Of a stretch of DNA of 64,000 bases, positions 11,393-23,074 are shown piece after piece. The stretch lies in assembly GCF_008831285.2 (NCBI RefSeq), contig NC_045142.1:10287952-10351951 (forward strand), in the 5' to 3' direction. The position numbers and the translations under genes are program-made. Position 1 is the first letter of the stretch. Each line of letters begins with the position of its first letter. A model generated the notes under the pieces. That model was not told the origin of the DNA, ran no database searches, and was given only the letters and a program-made list of their open reading frames with translations. Source of the DNA: Nymphaea colorata. Taxonomy: Eukaryota; Streptophyta; Magnoliopsida; Nymphaeales; Nymphaeaceae.

Positions 11393-14300
11393 ATGGGCAG
11401 GTCGTCGGTCCTGTTTGGTTTCGTGTTTTTGGTCACAATCAGAGATCAGGTAAACTGCTTCGCTGTGGGCACTGCAGAATCAGGCTCAGTGGATCGGGAA
11501 CTGGCTCTTGCATGCAGATCCGGTTTTATTTGCTTTACTCATTGCTATGCATGTTAAAGTTTCGGGCTCCGGCCAGATCCACCGGTTACTAGATTGGTCT
11601 TGACCGGAATCCGCAATGAGCAGTAGCAGCGAAGCCAGAAAATTGTATCAAAGGGACACTTACCTTGAACATGAGTTTGGTGTGGGCACTATATTTGACT
11701 GGACCCATGTCTAGCTCCTTCCTAATAAAAATTTTCAAGGGTTGGTGTTGACTGGCATGAAAAATGGCCGCTGCTAATAGGAAGAGTGCTCTTGATTATA
11801 TTTTGAGCTTTTGAAACCGACAAACGAGCAAATCCCTAATGCTTCGCTTTGCTCATGACATTGAAAAGTGAGTGCTTTCTAAAAGAAGGGATCAAGGTTT
11901 GATGGTTGTTGCAATTGTCTTTCTCTTCAATGAAACACTAACGGCATTGGTTGATGCACTAATGGCATCTCATTGTCATGAATCCTATCTTTTCATACTG
12001 AAAAGTGCTGATCTTGACCATGATAATGGAAAGAAAAGGTTGTCATTGTATGTCATTAGAAAAAAGAAACATGACAATTGTATGTCATTAGTGCTGACTG
12101 TCACATGAAGTATTGAATATCAACTTTGCATTACTCAAGTGAAATTGTTAGTATTGAATATCAACTTTGCATTACTCAAGTGAAATTGTTTTCTAATCTT
12201 GGATTTGGATTTTGTCACCTAAACCATAGACCAATCCAGGTTGAATTGAGAGTCAAGCCCATTTTGCTTAATGAGGTTCAAATAAATGGATTTTGTTTGA
12301 TCATCCATAGCTAGGTTCCGAGTTCCCTCTCTCTCTCTCTCTCTTGTTTCGGTTCCTTAAGTTTATTTTATCATTTTTCTTTCTTCCCATTGTGAGACGT
12401 GGCAGGACATATGTACAGATATATTGCCATTTTATTTTTACGAAAAGGGCCGCAGCTTTGAGTTCTAGAACTACTTTTAAACTTAGAATTAACTTTAAAA
12501 GTTAATTTTTTTTTTTAATTTTTATTGAGCTTAATGTTTGTAGAGTTCGTCACGTAAGCACTTGAGGTGCTTTGAAGTGTTAAAGTATAAAAATATTCTT
12601 TTAAAACTTTCAAAAAAACTTATATTTAGTTTGCATGTTTTTTTTAAGTCCATTAGGAACAAACAGTTATTTTTATGATTTATTGTATTACAATATATTA
12701 TTTTTTGTTTAAAATAAAAAAAAAAACAAAAGTTAATTAAGCTATGGCAATTTATTTTTTCCAAGAAATTTTTGAAAATATATATGAATAAGTATTTCTA
12801 TCAGACTGCTGACTTTAAGAAATAAGACTACTAAAATAAATGTAATAAAATTTAACCAATAATTTTAGAAAAATATGATATTGATAGATACTATTTATAC
12901 AAGATAATATAACGTAAAAAAAAATGTTTGTTTATTTGTCAATGATTTGTTTACATTAGAAGTTCCAGCCCCTCTAAAATGGATCCGCTACTGTTACAGG
13001 TGCTAGCGGCGAAGCAAATACCGTCAATTGGCGACGATGCCATGCTTCTTCAGGTAGACTAAGTTCACGGTCTTTTGAGATTCATTTCATTGGTTTAATT
13101 ACCAGCTCTGTTACATGTCTTCATTTACTCGACTCCACGGTAGGAATCAATGGTAGAATTGATAAACTCAAATCCGAAAGCAGGGTGGAAGGCTGCTTTG
13201 CCTTCCCGCTTCTCGAATTACACTGTAAGATTTCAGTTCTTTTCTTCTCACTAATAGAATGTTTGTCCTATTTAACTGAATGATTTGAGATTAATGTGAT
13301 TAGTTATCTTCCTTGTTCAGATTGGCCAATTCAAATACATGTTGGGAATGAAAAAAATACCCAAAGATGCATCACTTTCCTTTCCTGTTGGATCTCATGT
13401 TGCAAACTCAAATTTGCCGGCGCAATTCGATGCACGAACAGCATGGCCGCAGTGTAGCTCAATCGGACGAATTCTTGGTAAATCAATTTGGGCAAATTTC
13501 ATTTTGGTTTCTTGGAAAGAATTTTTAGGTCAAATTTGGGATTGGATGCTAACCTTTCTTCTTTCTTGGATCTACCGCAACGACTTTTTCTGGGTGTTGG
13601 TAATGCAGACCAGGTAGCCATGTTCTCCAATACTACTCTGTTCTTGTTTGCTACCTATGCATCACTTATGTTCTGAAATCTGCGTTTCAAATAGGGTCAT
13701 TGTGGTTCGTGTTGGGCATTCGGTGCAGTCGAATGTCTCACAGACCGCTTCTGTATTCAGCTTGATGTGGTATGATTCTGCTTGTAGTTTACTTACTGTT
13801 CTTGAACAAGGAAATCATTGATAACTAATAAAGTGCCCGTGCTGCTGCCATGAGCATCTTCTGTCATCCCATCTTTGAGTGTAGTTAGTGAATTTGTGGC
13901 ATTCCAAAGTATGTAAACGACTTGTGAATAGTCACAAAAAAAATTAGAGAATGGCGCGAAGGATATGTCTAGAGATGATGAGGAAGATTCTCTTGTTATT
14001 TTCTTGTTCGATTTCATAACTGCAGTTGCCTTTTCCTGCAGACCATTTCACTGTCAGTTAACGATATTCTTTCTTGCTGTGGGTCTTCGTGTGGAGATGG
14101 CTGTAAAGGAGGTTGGCTAATCAATGCTTGGCAATACTTTGTCCAAAATGGTGTTGTCACAGAAGAGGTATAACATTGAAGATGGTTTCGACGATTAGAA
14201 CTTTGATGACAAATTGAATACTTTTGCCTTCTGCAAGCAATTGTTTTATAGATTAATGACCAACTTCCTTTAATCTTTCATTTTGGAAAACTTTACAAAG

Positions 14301-16255
14301 GACGGCCTAACGTTTGAGCAAATAACAAGTAGGTCCTCAGCCTTTCAACTACCACAAATAAGCCCTTAACTTTTTCAGCAAACTCACAAACAGCCGTTTT
14401 GCATAAAAAATATATTAAAATATAAGATTAATTTAGAAATCTAACCGATGTTCGGGTTAAAGGGAGGCATCACGTCGGGTACCCGGTGGGTACCCAGTAA
14501 ACCGGTCCATTCAAGCTTGGGTTCGGACTCTAAAAAATGCACGTTGGGCTCACCCTACAACGGGTTCGGTCCGGCCCGGGTTGGTTCGATGGGTTCAATA
14601 TGCATTTTTTTATTTTATATTTAAAAGTATATTTATGTATTATTTTATATTTAAAAAAATATTTTTATTTGAACTGGGCGGAGCCGAAGCTCGAGTTTCA
14701 AGCTGTAGCCCAGCCCGACTTAGAGCCTAACTCTTATCATGCCTAGCCCAATGCCCAGACCTAATGTGGATTTTGGCTCGACTTTGCATGTGATTGTTTT
14801 GGAACACATTCTTTTTTGCTTTTTTTTTTTTGCCTCAAAAGATTTCCAAAAACCAGACCTGGACGTCCGAAAATATCAGAAATTCAGCTGAAAGTTTAAT
14901 TTGTCGCATGCAGCAGTAATTTCAAAGCACAGGTCTCAAAATTTTCTGTCCGTTTTGATTTATTTTGTAAGCCAAATTTTAACAAAAGAAAACTGAGAAA
15001 TGGATTGGATTTTGATCAATTTCGCTGTTGTTGTCTGTGTTGGACGTGTTCTTCTTCTTTTCTTGTGGCAATTTGCAAAATATTGTTCGCTCCAACTTTA
15101 TTAAGTGGGGCTTTTTAACTTTGTAAATCGAACATATATTTAATATTTCTTTTTGAAATTGGGCTTTTTGTTTAAGGGCTTATTTGTGGTAATTTAAAGG
15201 TTGAGGGTCTATCTGTAACTGCCCCAAAGGTTGGGTGTTCTCTTGTAATTCTTTCTTCATTTTGTGATTGAGAGTTCGTATCCCCAATCTGTTTCTTTGC
15301 TGCCTTCATCAACGTCAAGAACAGCTTACTGCTATATAAAGTTGTAAACAGAGTGGAATCTTTTGTTCTCCAGTGTGATCCATACTTCGATCCAGTTGGA
15401 TGCCGTCATCCTGGCTGTACAGAAGTATGGCAAACTCCACAGTGTGTTCAAAAGTGCAAATCGGAGAATCAAGTTTGGAGTGATCAAAAGCACTTTGGTG
15501 TGAGTGCTTTCAACATCCAATCAGACCCACAAAGCATTATGGCAGAGATCTATACAAATGGTCCGGTGGAGGCGGGATTCGCTATTTATCAGGTAAAAGG
15601 AAAGACTTGCAATCTTTCTTCTTCTCTGTTACTGCTACAATTTGCCCAATCATATGTGGTGGAGACACGAAAACAACCCAAAGTTGAATGATTTATGCAT
15701 AATGTACATTTGTAATCTTAAGCTTCATAAGTTCTAGTTACTCCACTTCAATAGAAGCATATGTTCAATGAGATCTCCGATATTGCGTGTTGCAGGACTT
15801 CCCTCTCTATGAGTCCGGTGTTTACAAACACGTTTCTGGTAAGCTCATCGGCCACCATGCGGTGAAGTTAATCGGATGGGGAACCACAGAAGAAGGGGAA
15901 GATTACTGGGTAAGCTCCTACCAACAAATTCTACCGAATTTTGTTCTTGTTTGATCCTTGTCTTTCTAATGGTTGCTGGAATTTGATTGAATTGCAGCTT
16001 GCTGCAAACTCATGGAACTCAGGATGGGGAGATGTATGTTATGCAACGCTTTCTCGAATGCATATTGAATATCATTTTTCTGCACTATTTTTTTCCTCAT
16101 TTCAACTCATCAAGTCGATTGGTTGCATCAATTTTCAGAATGGATTCTTCAAAATCAAGAGGGGAACGAATGAGTGTGAGTTCGAGGAGAATGTGGTTGC
16201 AGGAATGCCGTCACCAAAGAACCTAAACTCAGCCTTGTCTGGAGGACGTGAATGA
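11393..16255 (+). CDS. CATHB: Cathepsin B-like cysteine protease, copy 2 (346 aa)
   Basis: Tandem paralog of the upstream protease with the same exon sizes and phases. Exons: 11393-11449, 13000-13053, 13144-13224, 13321-13477, 13609-13613, 13695-13769, 14042-14167, 15374-15592, 15796-15909, 15998-16033, 16139-16255. They sum to 1,041 nt, open throughout. Signal peptide 1-19. The propeptide has the same GWKAAL and IGQF motifs. Catalytic residues are kept: Gln118, Cys124, His279 ([11 protein letters not shown]), Asn300. Differences from copy 1: the occluding-loop pair is Arg196-His197 rather than His-His, Leu replaces the Pro of GGWPINAW, and Glu replaces Gly in NECGFEEN. Introns are longer, intron 1 by internal duplication (12111-12192) and intron 7 by a Mutator-type insertion. 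The protein itself appears intact and functional. Confidence 0.95.
12111..12192. repeat. 41-bp tandem duplication in intron 1 of cathepsin B copy 2
   Basis: Two consecutive near-identical 41-bp units starting TATTGAATATCAACTTTGC (at 12111 and 12152). Copy 1 has no such duplication, so it arose after the gene duplication. Confidence 0.85.
13609..13613 (+). other. 5-nt microexon of cathepsin B copy 2
   Basis: GCAG|ACCAG|GTAG gives five bases that complete the Asp codon begun at 13477 and add the Gln codon before GGTCATTGT (13695). Its length, phase and encoded residues equal those of copy 1, although the second base differs (ACCAG versus ATCAG, a synonymous Asp change). Confidence 0.85.
14286..15255. 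mobile_element. Mutator-type non-autonomous element in intron 7, 970 bp
   Basis: It is flanked by a perfect 9-bp direct repeat TTCATTTTG (14277-14285 and 15256-15264), the size typical of Mutator-like elements. The ends are long inverted repeats of roughly 85-90 bp: left begins GAAAACTTTACAA, right reversed begins GAAAGAATTACAA, and both contain TACCACAAATAAGCCCTTAA. No transposase is visible. It explains why intron 7 of copy 2 is about 1.2 kb against 0.3 kb in copy 1. Confidence 0.85.
14454..14763. mobile_element. Degenerate hAT-type MITE nested in the Mutator-type element
   Basis: The right end, reversed, reads TAGGTCTGGGCATTGGGC, close to the termini of the 2619-2898 element. The interior shares GGGTACC, GGCCCGGG and an AT-rich centre. 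The left terminus is degraded and no target duplication could be fixed, so the left boundary is approximate. Confidence 0.5.
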
Positions 16256-16344
16256 TATAGAGTCACAGTTTTGTTTCTGCATTCTTCTTGCTTTATTAGA
16301 AGTGAACAAGCAGTGTATTTCTTACAACTACAACAGAAAGATGA

Positions 16345-16350
16345 AATAAA
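16345..16350 (+). other. Poly(A) signal AATAAA, cathepsin B copy 2
   Basis: AATAAA lies 90 bp after the stop, in a 3' region alignable with copy 1. Confidence 0.6.
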
Positions 16351-16789
16351 GAAGCCTCTATCTTCATCACTTTCATATATATAATATGCCTTATCATATA
16401 TAATAATATTTATGCAATGGCAGCCTCTTGTCAACTATAGAGTAGTAAAAATCTGTTCTGCAATCCAATTGGCGAGCCAATTCTTTTGCTCTTGATGAGG
16501 CGATTCTTTTGCTCTTGTTTATAATGCCCATCTACTGTTCTCAGTTCTTCTTTTTCTTTTCTTTCTCTTGTACTTAATCAATTAATTTTCACGCACAGTT
16601 GATATTTTTCCCATGCATATAAGAAGGATCGATCAGAATAATCAAAACGCAAGATAGAGGCACAGAAGTCTCTGGGCGTGCAATGATCCGAGAAACTAAT
16701 CAGAAGGCCTATAAGGTACTGACAAATCATGGAGATTTTTAATGCAACATACTGATATGAACAATTTTATTATCTCATGAAAAGCTGGA

Positions 16790-17000
16790 CAACAAAGCCA
16801 CGAAGGGCTTAGAGCAGCTGGGCCGGCTGCTGGGGAGGTACCCCTCACATCACCAGTTCGAACCCGCTGTTCTCTATTTCCTTCCACAAGCCCAAGCAGA
16901 TATAGGCCCTAGGGGCGCAGGGATACTAGCCTTGGAGTATTACACTGCCAGGAGAGTGACAAAGTCTCTTGACTCGGGTGCCGTTTATCAAGATGAGAAA
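16790..17000 (+). mobile_element. Possible tRNA-derived SINE-like segment
   Basis: AGTTCGAACCC (about 16855-16865) matches the RNA polymerase III B box (GGTTCGANNCC) closely. A weaker A-box-like word, TTAGAGCAGCTGGG, lies about 45 bp upstream. There is no intact tRNA fold, clear poly-A tail or target duplication. Tentative. Confidence 0.3.
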
Positions 17001-17189
17001 CTCAAAAACAAAAACAGGTTAGACAACAAACAGTCAGTTTTCCTACTTATATACAACTCTGATACTTCCTACTTCTATACAACTCTGGTATAACTTCATA
17101 TTTTACATGTACAAGAAGCAAAATCACTCTCCTAATCACACTTGATTCTGTACATATTCACAAGCACTAACAAGCTAGCTTCATGAGGC

Positions 17190-18800
17190 TCAAATGGCAC
17201 ATAAAGGCTCCTTAGTTGCCACTTTTGCAACATAAAGATGAGCCTCATATTGGTATGATCTGCCTTTGATGTCTTCTTTTGGAGGTTCATTCAGGTATGC
17301 CCAGCTGCTTCTTGTCCACCTGTTTTGTAGCCACACAAATCTCATTCTTAGGAAATATTTTATATTTTGAGATTTTGTACATGTTATTGAAATTTTGCTA
17401 AATGGTGAGCTTGTATAAAATACATAAAAAATAAATTTTCAAAAATCCGCTGCCGAACACCAAACCTATTCTAACAGCTCGGACTCAGATTGTGGGGATC
17501 ACCAGAATACTTCTGTTAGTACTTTGTAACTGTGTAACTCAACTGCTAATGTCATGAAGTGCCCGAAATTCTTAAAAAAGAGGGGGAGAAGTTATTTGTC
17601 TTAGGACTTACCAAGCACTGCTACTGCTTGCAATACTCTCCTCCCAAGTAATTTGATCATTATTAACCTGCTGTATTTCTGTTTTGCGGAAACAATTTTC
17701 CTGCAGAACACATGAAACATATTAGTACATTGATTCTAAGGAACTAGACATTAAGATGTCATGGAACATACATTTACTCTTACCTCTTTGCTTTTGGCTT
17801 CCTCTGCTTCTCTTTGCGTCTTCCAGAAATTCTCTATTTCTTCCTTGATGTTAGACCTGTTTCTTTCAAGCCGAACTGCCACAAGTAAGACGGGAGAAAG
17901 GGATTAGAAGGTCCTTTAGAGCACCCTAAAACTCATAGATGATAATATATATATATATAATACTAGATCACAACCAGTAATACCAACCCTTTTTTTTTTT
18001 GTCATTTTGGTACTTTCAAATTCTCAAGAAATGATGGGAATGACTGGGCTAAAAAATGATGAGGACGGGAAAAGAGAGATTATGGGATCCCGTCTTCGTG
18101 TCCCAAGGTCGGTTAGGAAGCTCATACTTGTGCCTTGTTTCAATTACATAAAGTTTATTTTGATGGTTCATTCTCGAATTCCTAAGAATCGACCTCCAAA
18201 TCTTGCTCTTAATTAAACAAATGAAACGGTCTGATTATAATAAATAGTAATCAGATATATTAATTAATTATTATCTGAGTGGGAAAGCGGACCGTAGTCA
18301 ATTCAGATTTTCATGTGATTTGGGGTTCTTTCTTTCCTCATGATAGCCAACTCTAGCCTCAAGGAACTTCGCATACAATCACTCAAGGAAGCTACGTCTA
18401 TCGCTGAGAGATTAGTCACACTCTCTCTCTCTCTCTCCCCAATATGCAGAGAATTATACATTAAGATTTGCATTGTTGAAAAGTGCTTTTGGGACATCAA
18501 AGGAAAACTAATAATTGGTTATGTATGTAAACCCAAAAGAAAGAAAACATTATAATTGGAAGAATAAGGACCCAAATCTGAGCCCATCTGGGTGGTTGTA
18601 AGAAAAAGGTGACGGACATGATGAGAAAGAATGTGGGCAGACAGAAAAACAGCATTTTATCATCAAAATCCTTTCCGAGGAGCATCATGCATCCTGATGA
18701 TTATGAGCAGCAATTAAGTGCACAGATCATTCAACAAACTCCACTCACCTTTATTAGGGTGCACAGATGGTGAACTCCAACCTGCCATTAGAGAACCCAT
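17190..18800 (-). CDS. Small four-exon gene, 120-aa protein of unknown function
   Basis: Reassembled on the minus strand: exon 1 18749-18800, exon 2 17784-17875, exon 3 17612-17700, exon 4 17190-17319. All introns are GT-AG, phases match at every junction, and the 363 nt end in TGA. The protein starts MGSLMAGWSSPSVHPNKV. It continues with a charged, helix-prone segment (about residues 19-50: RNRSNIKEEIENFWKTQ, then REAEEAKSKE), then a polar stretch with SSSSA. It ends with an aromatic block WWTRSSWAYLNEPP near residues 78-91 and a short C-terminal tail. No signal peptide or membrane span is evident. The ordered codons and an aromatic-rich conserved-looking block resemble a plant-specific small protein family, but I cannot name it or give a function. 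The unspliced DNA has no long ORF. Confidence 0.7.
17448..17520. repeat. Dispersed repeat, copy A
   Basis: About 70 bp containing ACCAAACCTATTC and GCTCGGACTCAGAT then GGGATCAC recur at 51318-51385 in the same orientation. Here it sits about 130 bp downstream of exon 4 in the span of intron 3 of the 120-aa gene. The repeat type is unknown. Confidence 0.6.
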
Positions 18801-19569
18801 ATTCAAGCTGAAACCCTCAAGGCAAATTATTAAGCCAGTGGAGACGAATGAACATGTCTGTGCCTGGAGGCTCAACCTGCTTTTATACTGGAAGGGATGG
18901 GTCCTAGGCAGCACGCAGAAAAGGAAACACCAGAGGCAGTGAAAAAAGATTGATGGATAACAGAAGGAAGGCTCAGAGATTAAAGAGATAAGTTTCTTCT
19001 GCGAATAATGGGCAACCACCACCATGAGTCAGCGTTGTGATCAGCACGTTTCAAGGCGAAAACACCAGAGAGAGCGAGAGAGAGAGAGAATAAAGCCTGC
19101 AAAAAGAATAATTGATACCCACCCAGGAACTGGGCATTCTTTGTCACCAAGGAGAAAAATTAAGACCAAGTTGGCCCTATCTCTTGTTCAAATCACATGG
19201 TTACTTATAAATCTTAATCAATCGAGGGAAATTTTCAGAAGATTTAAAGCTTTTTGTTTTTGTCAGAAAACTTCGTGGTGGATTCAACATATGTCAGAAA
19301 ATTACTTCAGCAAAAGTCTGACTTAATCCTACAGCTGAAGTTTTAACTGGAAGCAACACGTACTATCGGATGAAAAGAAGGATCAGTTCTAAAAAACCTG
19401 TGCCATGTTTCTGATAATACACAAAATTAACTTATATCTGCTTCTGATCATATCGTTAGCTGCAACTTTTTGAAATTTTGGCAGATAGCTGATGGCTGTG
19501 TCAATATCTGAAATATCCACTTATTCGATTAGCTCAACTTAAATGCTTTAATTATAGGCCAACTCAAAT

Positions 19570-19803
19570 ATGTTTTCGTTGTATCAAGGAAACCAAAGCA
19601 CCTCATGTTTCCCATGCATGAGAAGACATAAAGGATGGTTGATGTCCCTTGTACATTTGTCGTTTGCTGAAAGCGTGAGGGTAACGATGTTTTCGTTTCA
19701 TCACGGAAACAACAGCTCCTCATGTTTCTCATGCATGAGAAGACATAAAGGATAGTTGATGTCCGTTGTACATTTGTCATCTGCTGAAAGCGTGAGAGTA
19801 AGG
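19570..19803. repeat. 117-bp tandem duplication
   Basis: Two adjacent units (19570-19686, 19687-19803), each with ATGTTTTCGTT, CATGCATGAGAAGACATAAA and GCTGAAAGCGTGAG. The open frames across it are repeat artefacts. The rest of 18,801-20,400 shows only the presumed 5' flank of the 120-aa gene. Confidence 0.85.
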
Positions 19804-20424
19804 ATATCGGTGACTTGGAGGTGCCATGGCAGATCATCACCAAGTTGATGATGATATATATATATATATAGATATATATATATTTATACCATCCTTATCG
19901 ATTGAAATGGCTCCAGTGGGGGATGACGTTGGAATGGGATTCCTCCTCATCCTCATAACGGGCCGATACGCTTAAAACTGTGGTCTGTGGAAATTCTGTG
20001 CATGGCAGATTCGAAGGAAGATATCTTTCCGGCAATTTTGACAGATTAGTTGGCCATGAATTAGGACCAACTAAAGAGTCTGCCTCTCCCTCGTTTCCGG
20101 TGCCATGCTTTACTTGAACAACGTCGACTCACCAGCTTATCAAGAATGAAGCAACAAGGTTGCACCGATAAAGGCAAGCAGTTTACAGGAGTTAAAATAT
20201 TATAAGGGGCCCATCACAATTGGATAAGTTGTCAGTCCCTAGGCGTTATCCACTACGTGTGTGTGTGCACATACTCGTATTTTAACGTGTTAACCAGCAA
20301 TTTCTGGATAAAGGCACTCTTATTTTAAGTTTCAAACTTTAAGGGGGCACTCATCTATGAAAACAATAAAAAGAATGAATATCAATACGTAAATAAAATA
20401 AATTTGATGAGCTGATGTGGGCTG

Positions 20425-20540
20425 GTGTGTGTGTGTTGTGTGGATAATGTCAACTACAGCTATGCTGGCTCTGCCATACAGTGTGTGTGTGTATATATGT
20501 GTGTGTGTTGTGTGGATAATGCCTACTACAGCTTTGGTAA
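20425..20540. repeat. 72-bp tandem duplication with (GT)n
   Basis: GT run followed by TTGTGTGGATAATG, then ACTACAGCT, occurs twice at a 72-bp offset. Non-coding. Confidence 0.75.
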
Positions 20541-21024
20541 CCGCCACTGCATGCTTCGACTTGAATTATTTATCGGGCGTTTCAGTTATTACCTTGCGAT
20601 TAATTGGCCAAAGATTCAACTAATTGTGAGATCTTGATTGAAAAAGTCATTATATTGCTTAGCGTATTACAACCTGGATCCGATTGGATCCAAATGCATA
20701 TACAAATCCGAATCCAAATACAAGATGGATAAAAAACAAGATACAATCCAAAATTACAAGCCAAAATAGATCAAGCTGATGAATGACTATAAGCACGCTG
20801 TGTTGCCTCTTCGTGTGCCTCGAAGGGCCTACCCAGAGCTGCTCCTTTTCGACTGTGTTCTATACTTGTAGTGGTTTCAATTGTCGGGGTCTCATAACCT
20901 GCACTGCACTGGAGCTCAGAGGTGAGCCCTGAGTTGAGTTGTGGAACCAAAGCTAAGTACGTAACGGATCTGGTCCTACTCTACATCAATATCTTGTTGG
21001 TATTGTTTACTAGGATAGTAGTAG

Positions 21025-21221
21025 TCGGGGCGGAGGGAAGGGGGGCCGCTTAGGCCGTGGCCCCACCCCAGCTAATTGGAAAAAGAAAAATCATATTAAA
21101 AAAATTGAAAATTTTTAGTTGTGTATGTATTTTTTGGATTCCGGTTTAGTTTGGCCCTACTCTGATAAGTTTGTCGAACCGTTTGGCCCACCCCTAAAAA
21201 AAATCTCAGCTCCGCCCCTAT
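21025..21221. mobile_element. hAT-type MITE, 197 bp
   Basis: Termini TCGGGGCGGAG and, reversed, ATAGGGGCGGAG are flanked by the octamer AGTAGTAG on both sides (21017-21024, 21222-21229). The flanks are simple-sequence-like, so the exact boundary can slide by a few bases. Confidence 0.6.
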
Positions 21222-21235
21222 AGTAGTAGATACAT

Positions 21236-21397
21236 GGAGGCTGGTGGGGGCCACTGCCTGCACCAGCTCATTAAAAATTTTCATTGGAAGAAATAAAATT
21301 ACTATGTAATAACTCAAAAATTATATCTAGCGCTCACACGAGACTTGGGCTAGTGACTCAAGTGCCCCTCAGTCAAAAAATCCTAGCCCCACCACTG
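21236..21397. mobile_element. hAT-type MITE remnant
   Basis: The right end, reversed, reads CAGTGGTGGGGCTAGGATTT, a terminus typical of plant hAT MITEs. The left end (GGCTGGTGGGGGCCACTG) is a degraded counterpart. No clear target duplication. 21,400-22,890 holds no recognisable gene, only a short repeat of a GTTGGAGCATG-containing unit near 22660-22745. Confidence 0.45.
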
Positions 21398-22896
21398 CTA
21401 ACTTGGCCCCGCCCATATTTGACCCACTTTTGTCTATATTTAGTTCACCCTATGCAAATCATTGTGACAAACCAAGTGATCAACTCAGCCATAAATTTGG
21501 CAGCCATTTGAAACTTTTCTTATTTATTTTGCTGGGAAGAGGTCGAATCGACTGATCTGAACGATGTATCAGTTGGTTGACACCAAAAGTTTTTCATGCA
21601 CTAGTATCTCATCTAGATGAGCTGATAAGCAGTGCAACAACCGATGCAAACTGATAAGACGTTAATATATTAACACAAATCGATACTTTCCTTGTGATCT
21701 CGGCCAAATCATTTGCTCTCAAACTGAAATGCATATCTCAGTATGGATCTAATGAATGAAAAGTAAGCAAATCCATGTTTCTAATCGTATCTATGTCTAG
21801 ACATCATCAAACATGAACTGGATACGACTCAAATTGTTTATCAACTTACGAATTGGATTTGAATCTGATAGTGAATGTAGGTACCACATTTGGTTGTGAC
21901 TAAGTGTTATTAAGTATAATCAAATTTGGTTAGACATAATTACATTTGGAGAGTCGTATGAAATAAGTGAGTAGGATATGAATCTCGCGATTATCTTAAA
22001 GTTCTGCCTAGAAATTTGTCCTCTTCAACATAAAATGAGCACTTTTGCTAAAAATCCTGATTTCCAGAGTGCAAAACTATTGGAAGGTGCGACTTTGGTT
22101 TGAAGGCTGCCACATTTTCATTCAACTGTTGAATTTTGTTATTCCCTTCTAAGCTGATAACCGTTTAGTTTTTTCACTGTTTTGTATAGTTTTCTTAAAT
22201 TTAATAAATGAGCAATTTTGCACTTTTTTTTATGTTACGTTTCCACGTTTGTGCCATTAAACCAAATATTCTTCTTTGCCTTTTATATTGGATAAGTTAT
22301 ATTCTACAATCTATGTACATGGAGCAAATCAACGACAAATTGAAAGTACTCCACTGCTCACCAAGATATCTCTTAAAACAATAATCCTTTTTTATCTCTT
22401 TTCACCTTAATTTTTTATCTTTATTTTAGGAGCAGAGCAAGGTGTGTCCTTGTAGAGAAGGGTAGGGGTTTCGGCTTTAAACGGTAACACAAACAACTCC
22501 TCCTGTTCCTCCGGTTCACAATACAGTGGTTCTTATACCTAATCTTGTTTATTGCATGTCAGTGCCACAAAATCTTAAGTTTCCGGTGACAGATTTCTTG
22601 TTCCATTATTGCTTCCGGTCACACCGTGAACATGGAATAGCGACTCACTCAGTTTTTTGTCGTTGGAGCATGCAAACGAGGTGTAGGGAGTGGAGCTCGA
22701 CTCACTTTTATGGCTGTTGGAGCATGAGGTGTGGAGAGTGGAGCTTCTATTCTTGAATTTCTTTTTTAACCCAATAGGGCATGCAAATGAGCTGTGCAAA
22801 GTGGAGAAGTTGCGGAGAGGATGAGAAGGGCAATGGGGATGGGTACGGACTACGGAGACTCGAACGTTGGAGAAGGTAGATGTGACAGAGACAACG

Positions 22897-23074
22897 CAGT
22901 GGCGGAGCTATTAAAATTGGCTGGAGGGGCACTTGTTTAAAAATACTGAAATCTGGTGGGACACTTATATATATATAAGGATAAGCATTTAAGATTCCTA
23001 TTTAAAAATAAAGAACTTTTAAGAAACTGGTGTGGGCAATTGCCTACACCAGTCATCATGTGGCTACACCACTG
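22897..23074. mobile_element. hAT-type MITE, about 178 bp
   Basis: Termini CAGTGGCGGAGCTA and, reversed, CAGTGGTGTAGCCA. The body carries AGGGGCACTTG and an internal (TA)n. No convincing 8-bp duplication was found, so the right boundary could be wrong. Confidence 0.5.

Noticed and set aside
18303..18500. Minus-strand open frame inside intron 1 of the 120-aa gene, considered as an extra exon
   Set aside because: Joining exon 1 directly to exon 2 keeps phase, and the candidate lacks a clean donor.
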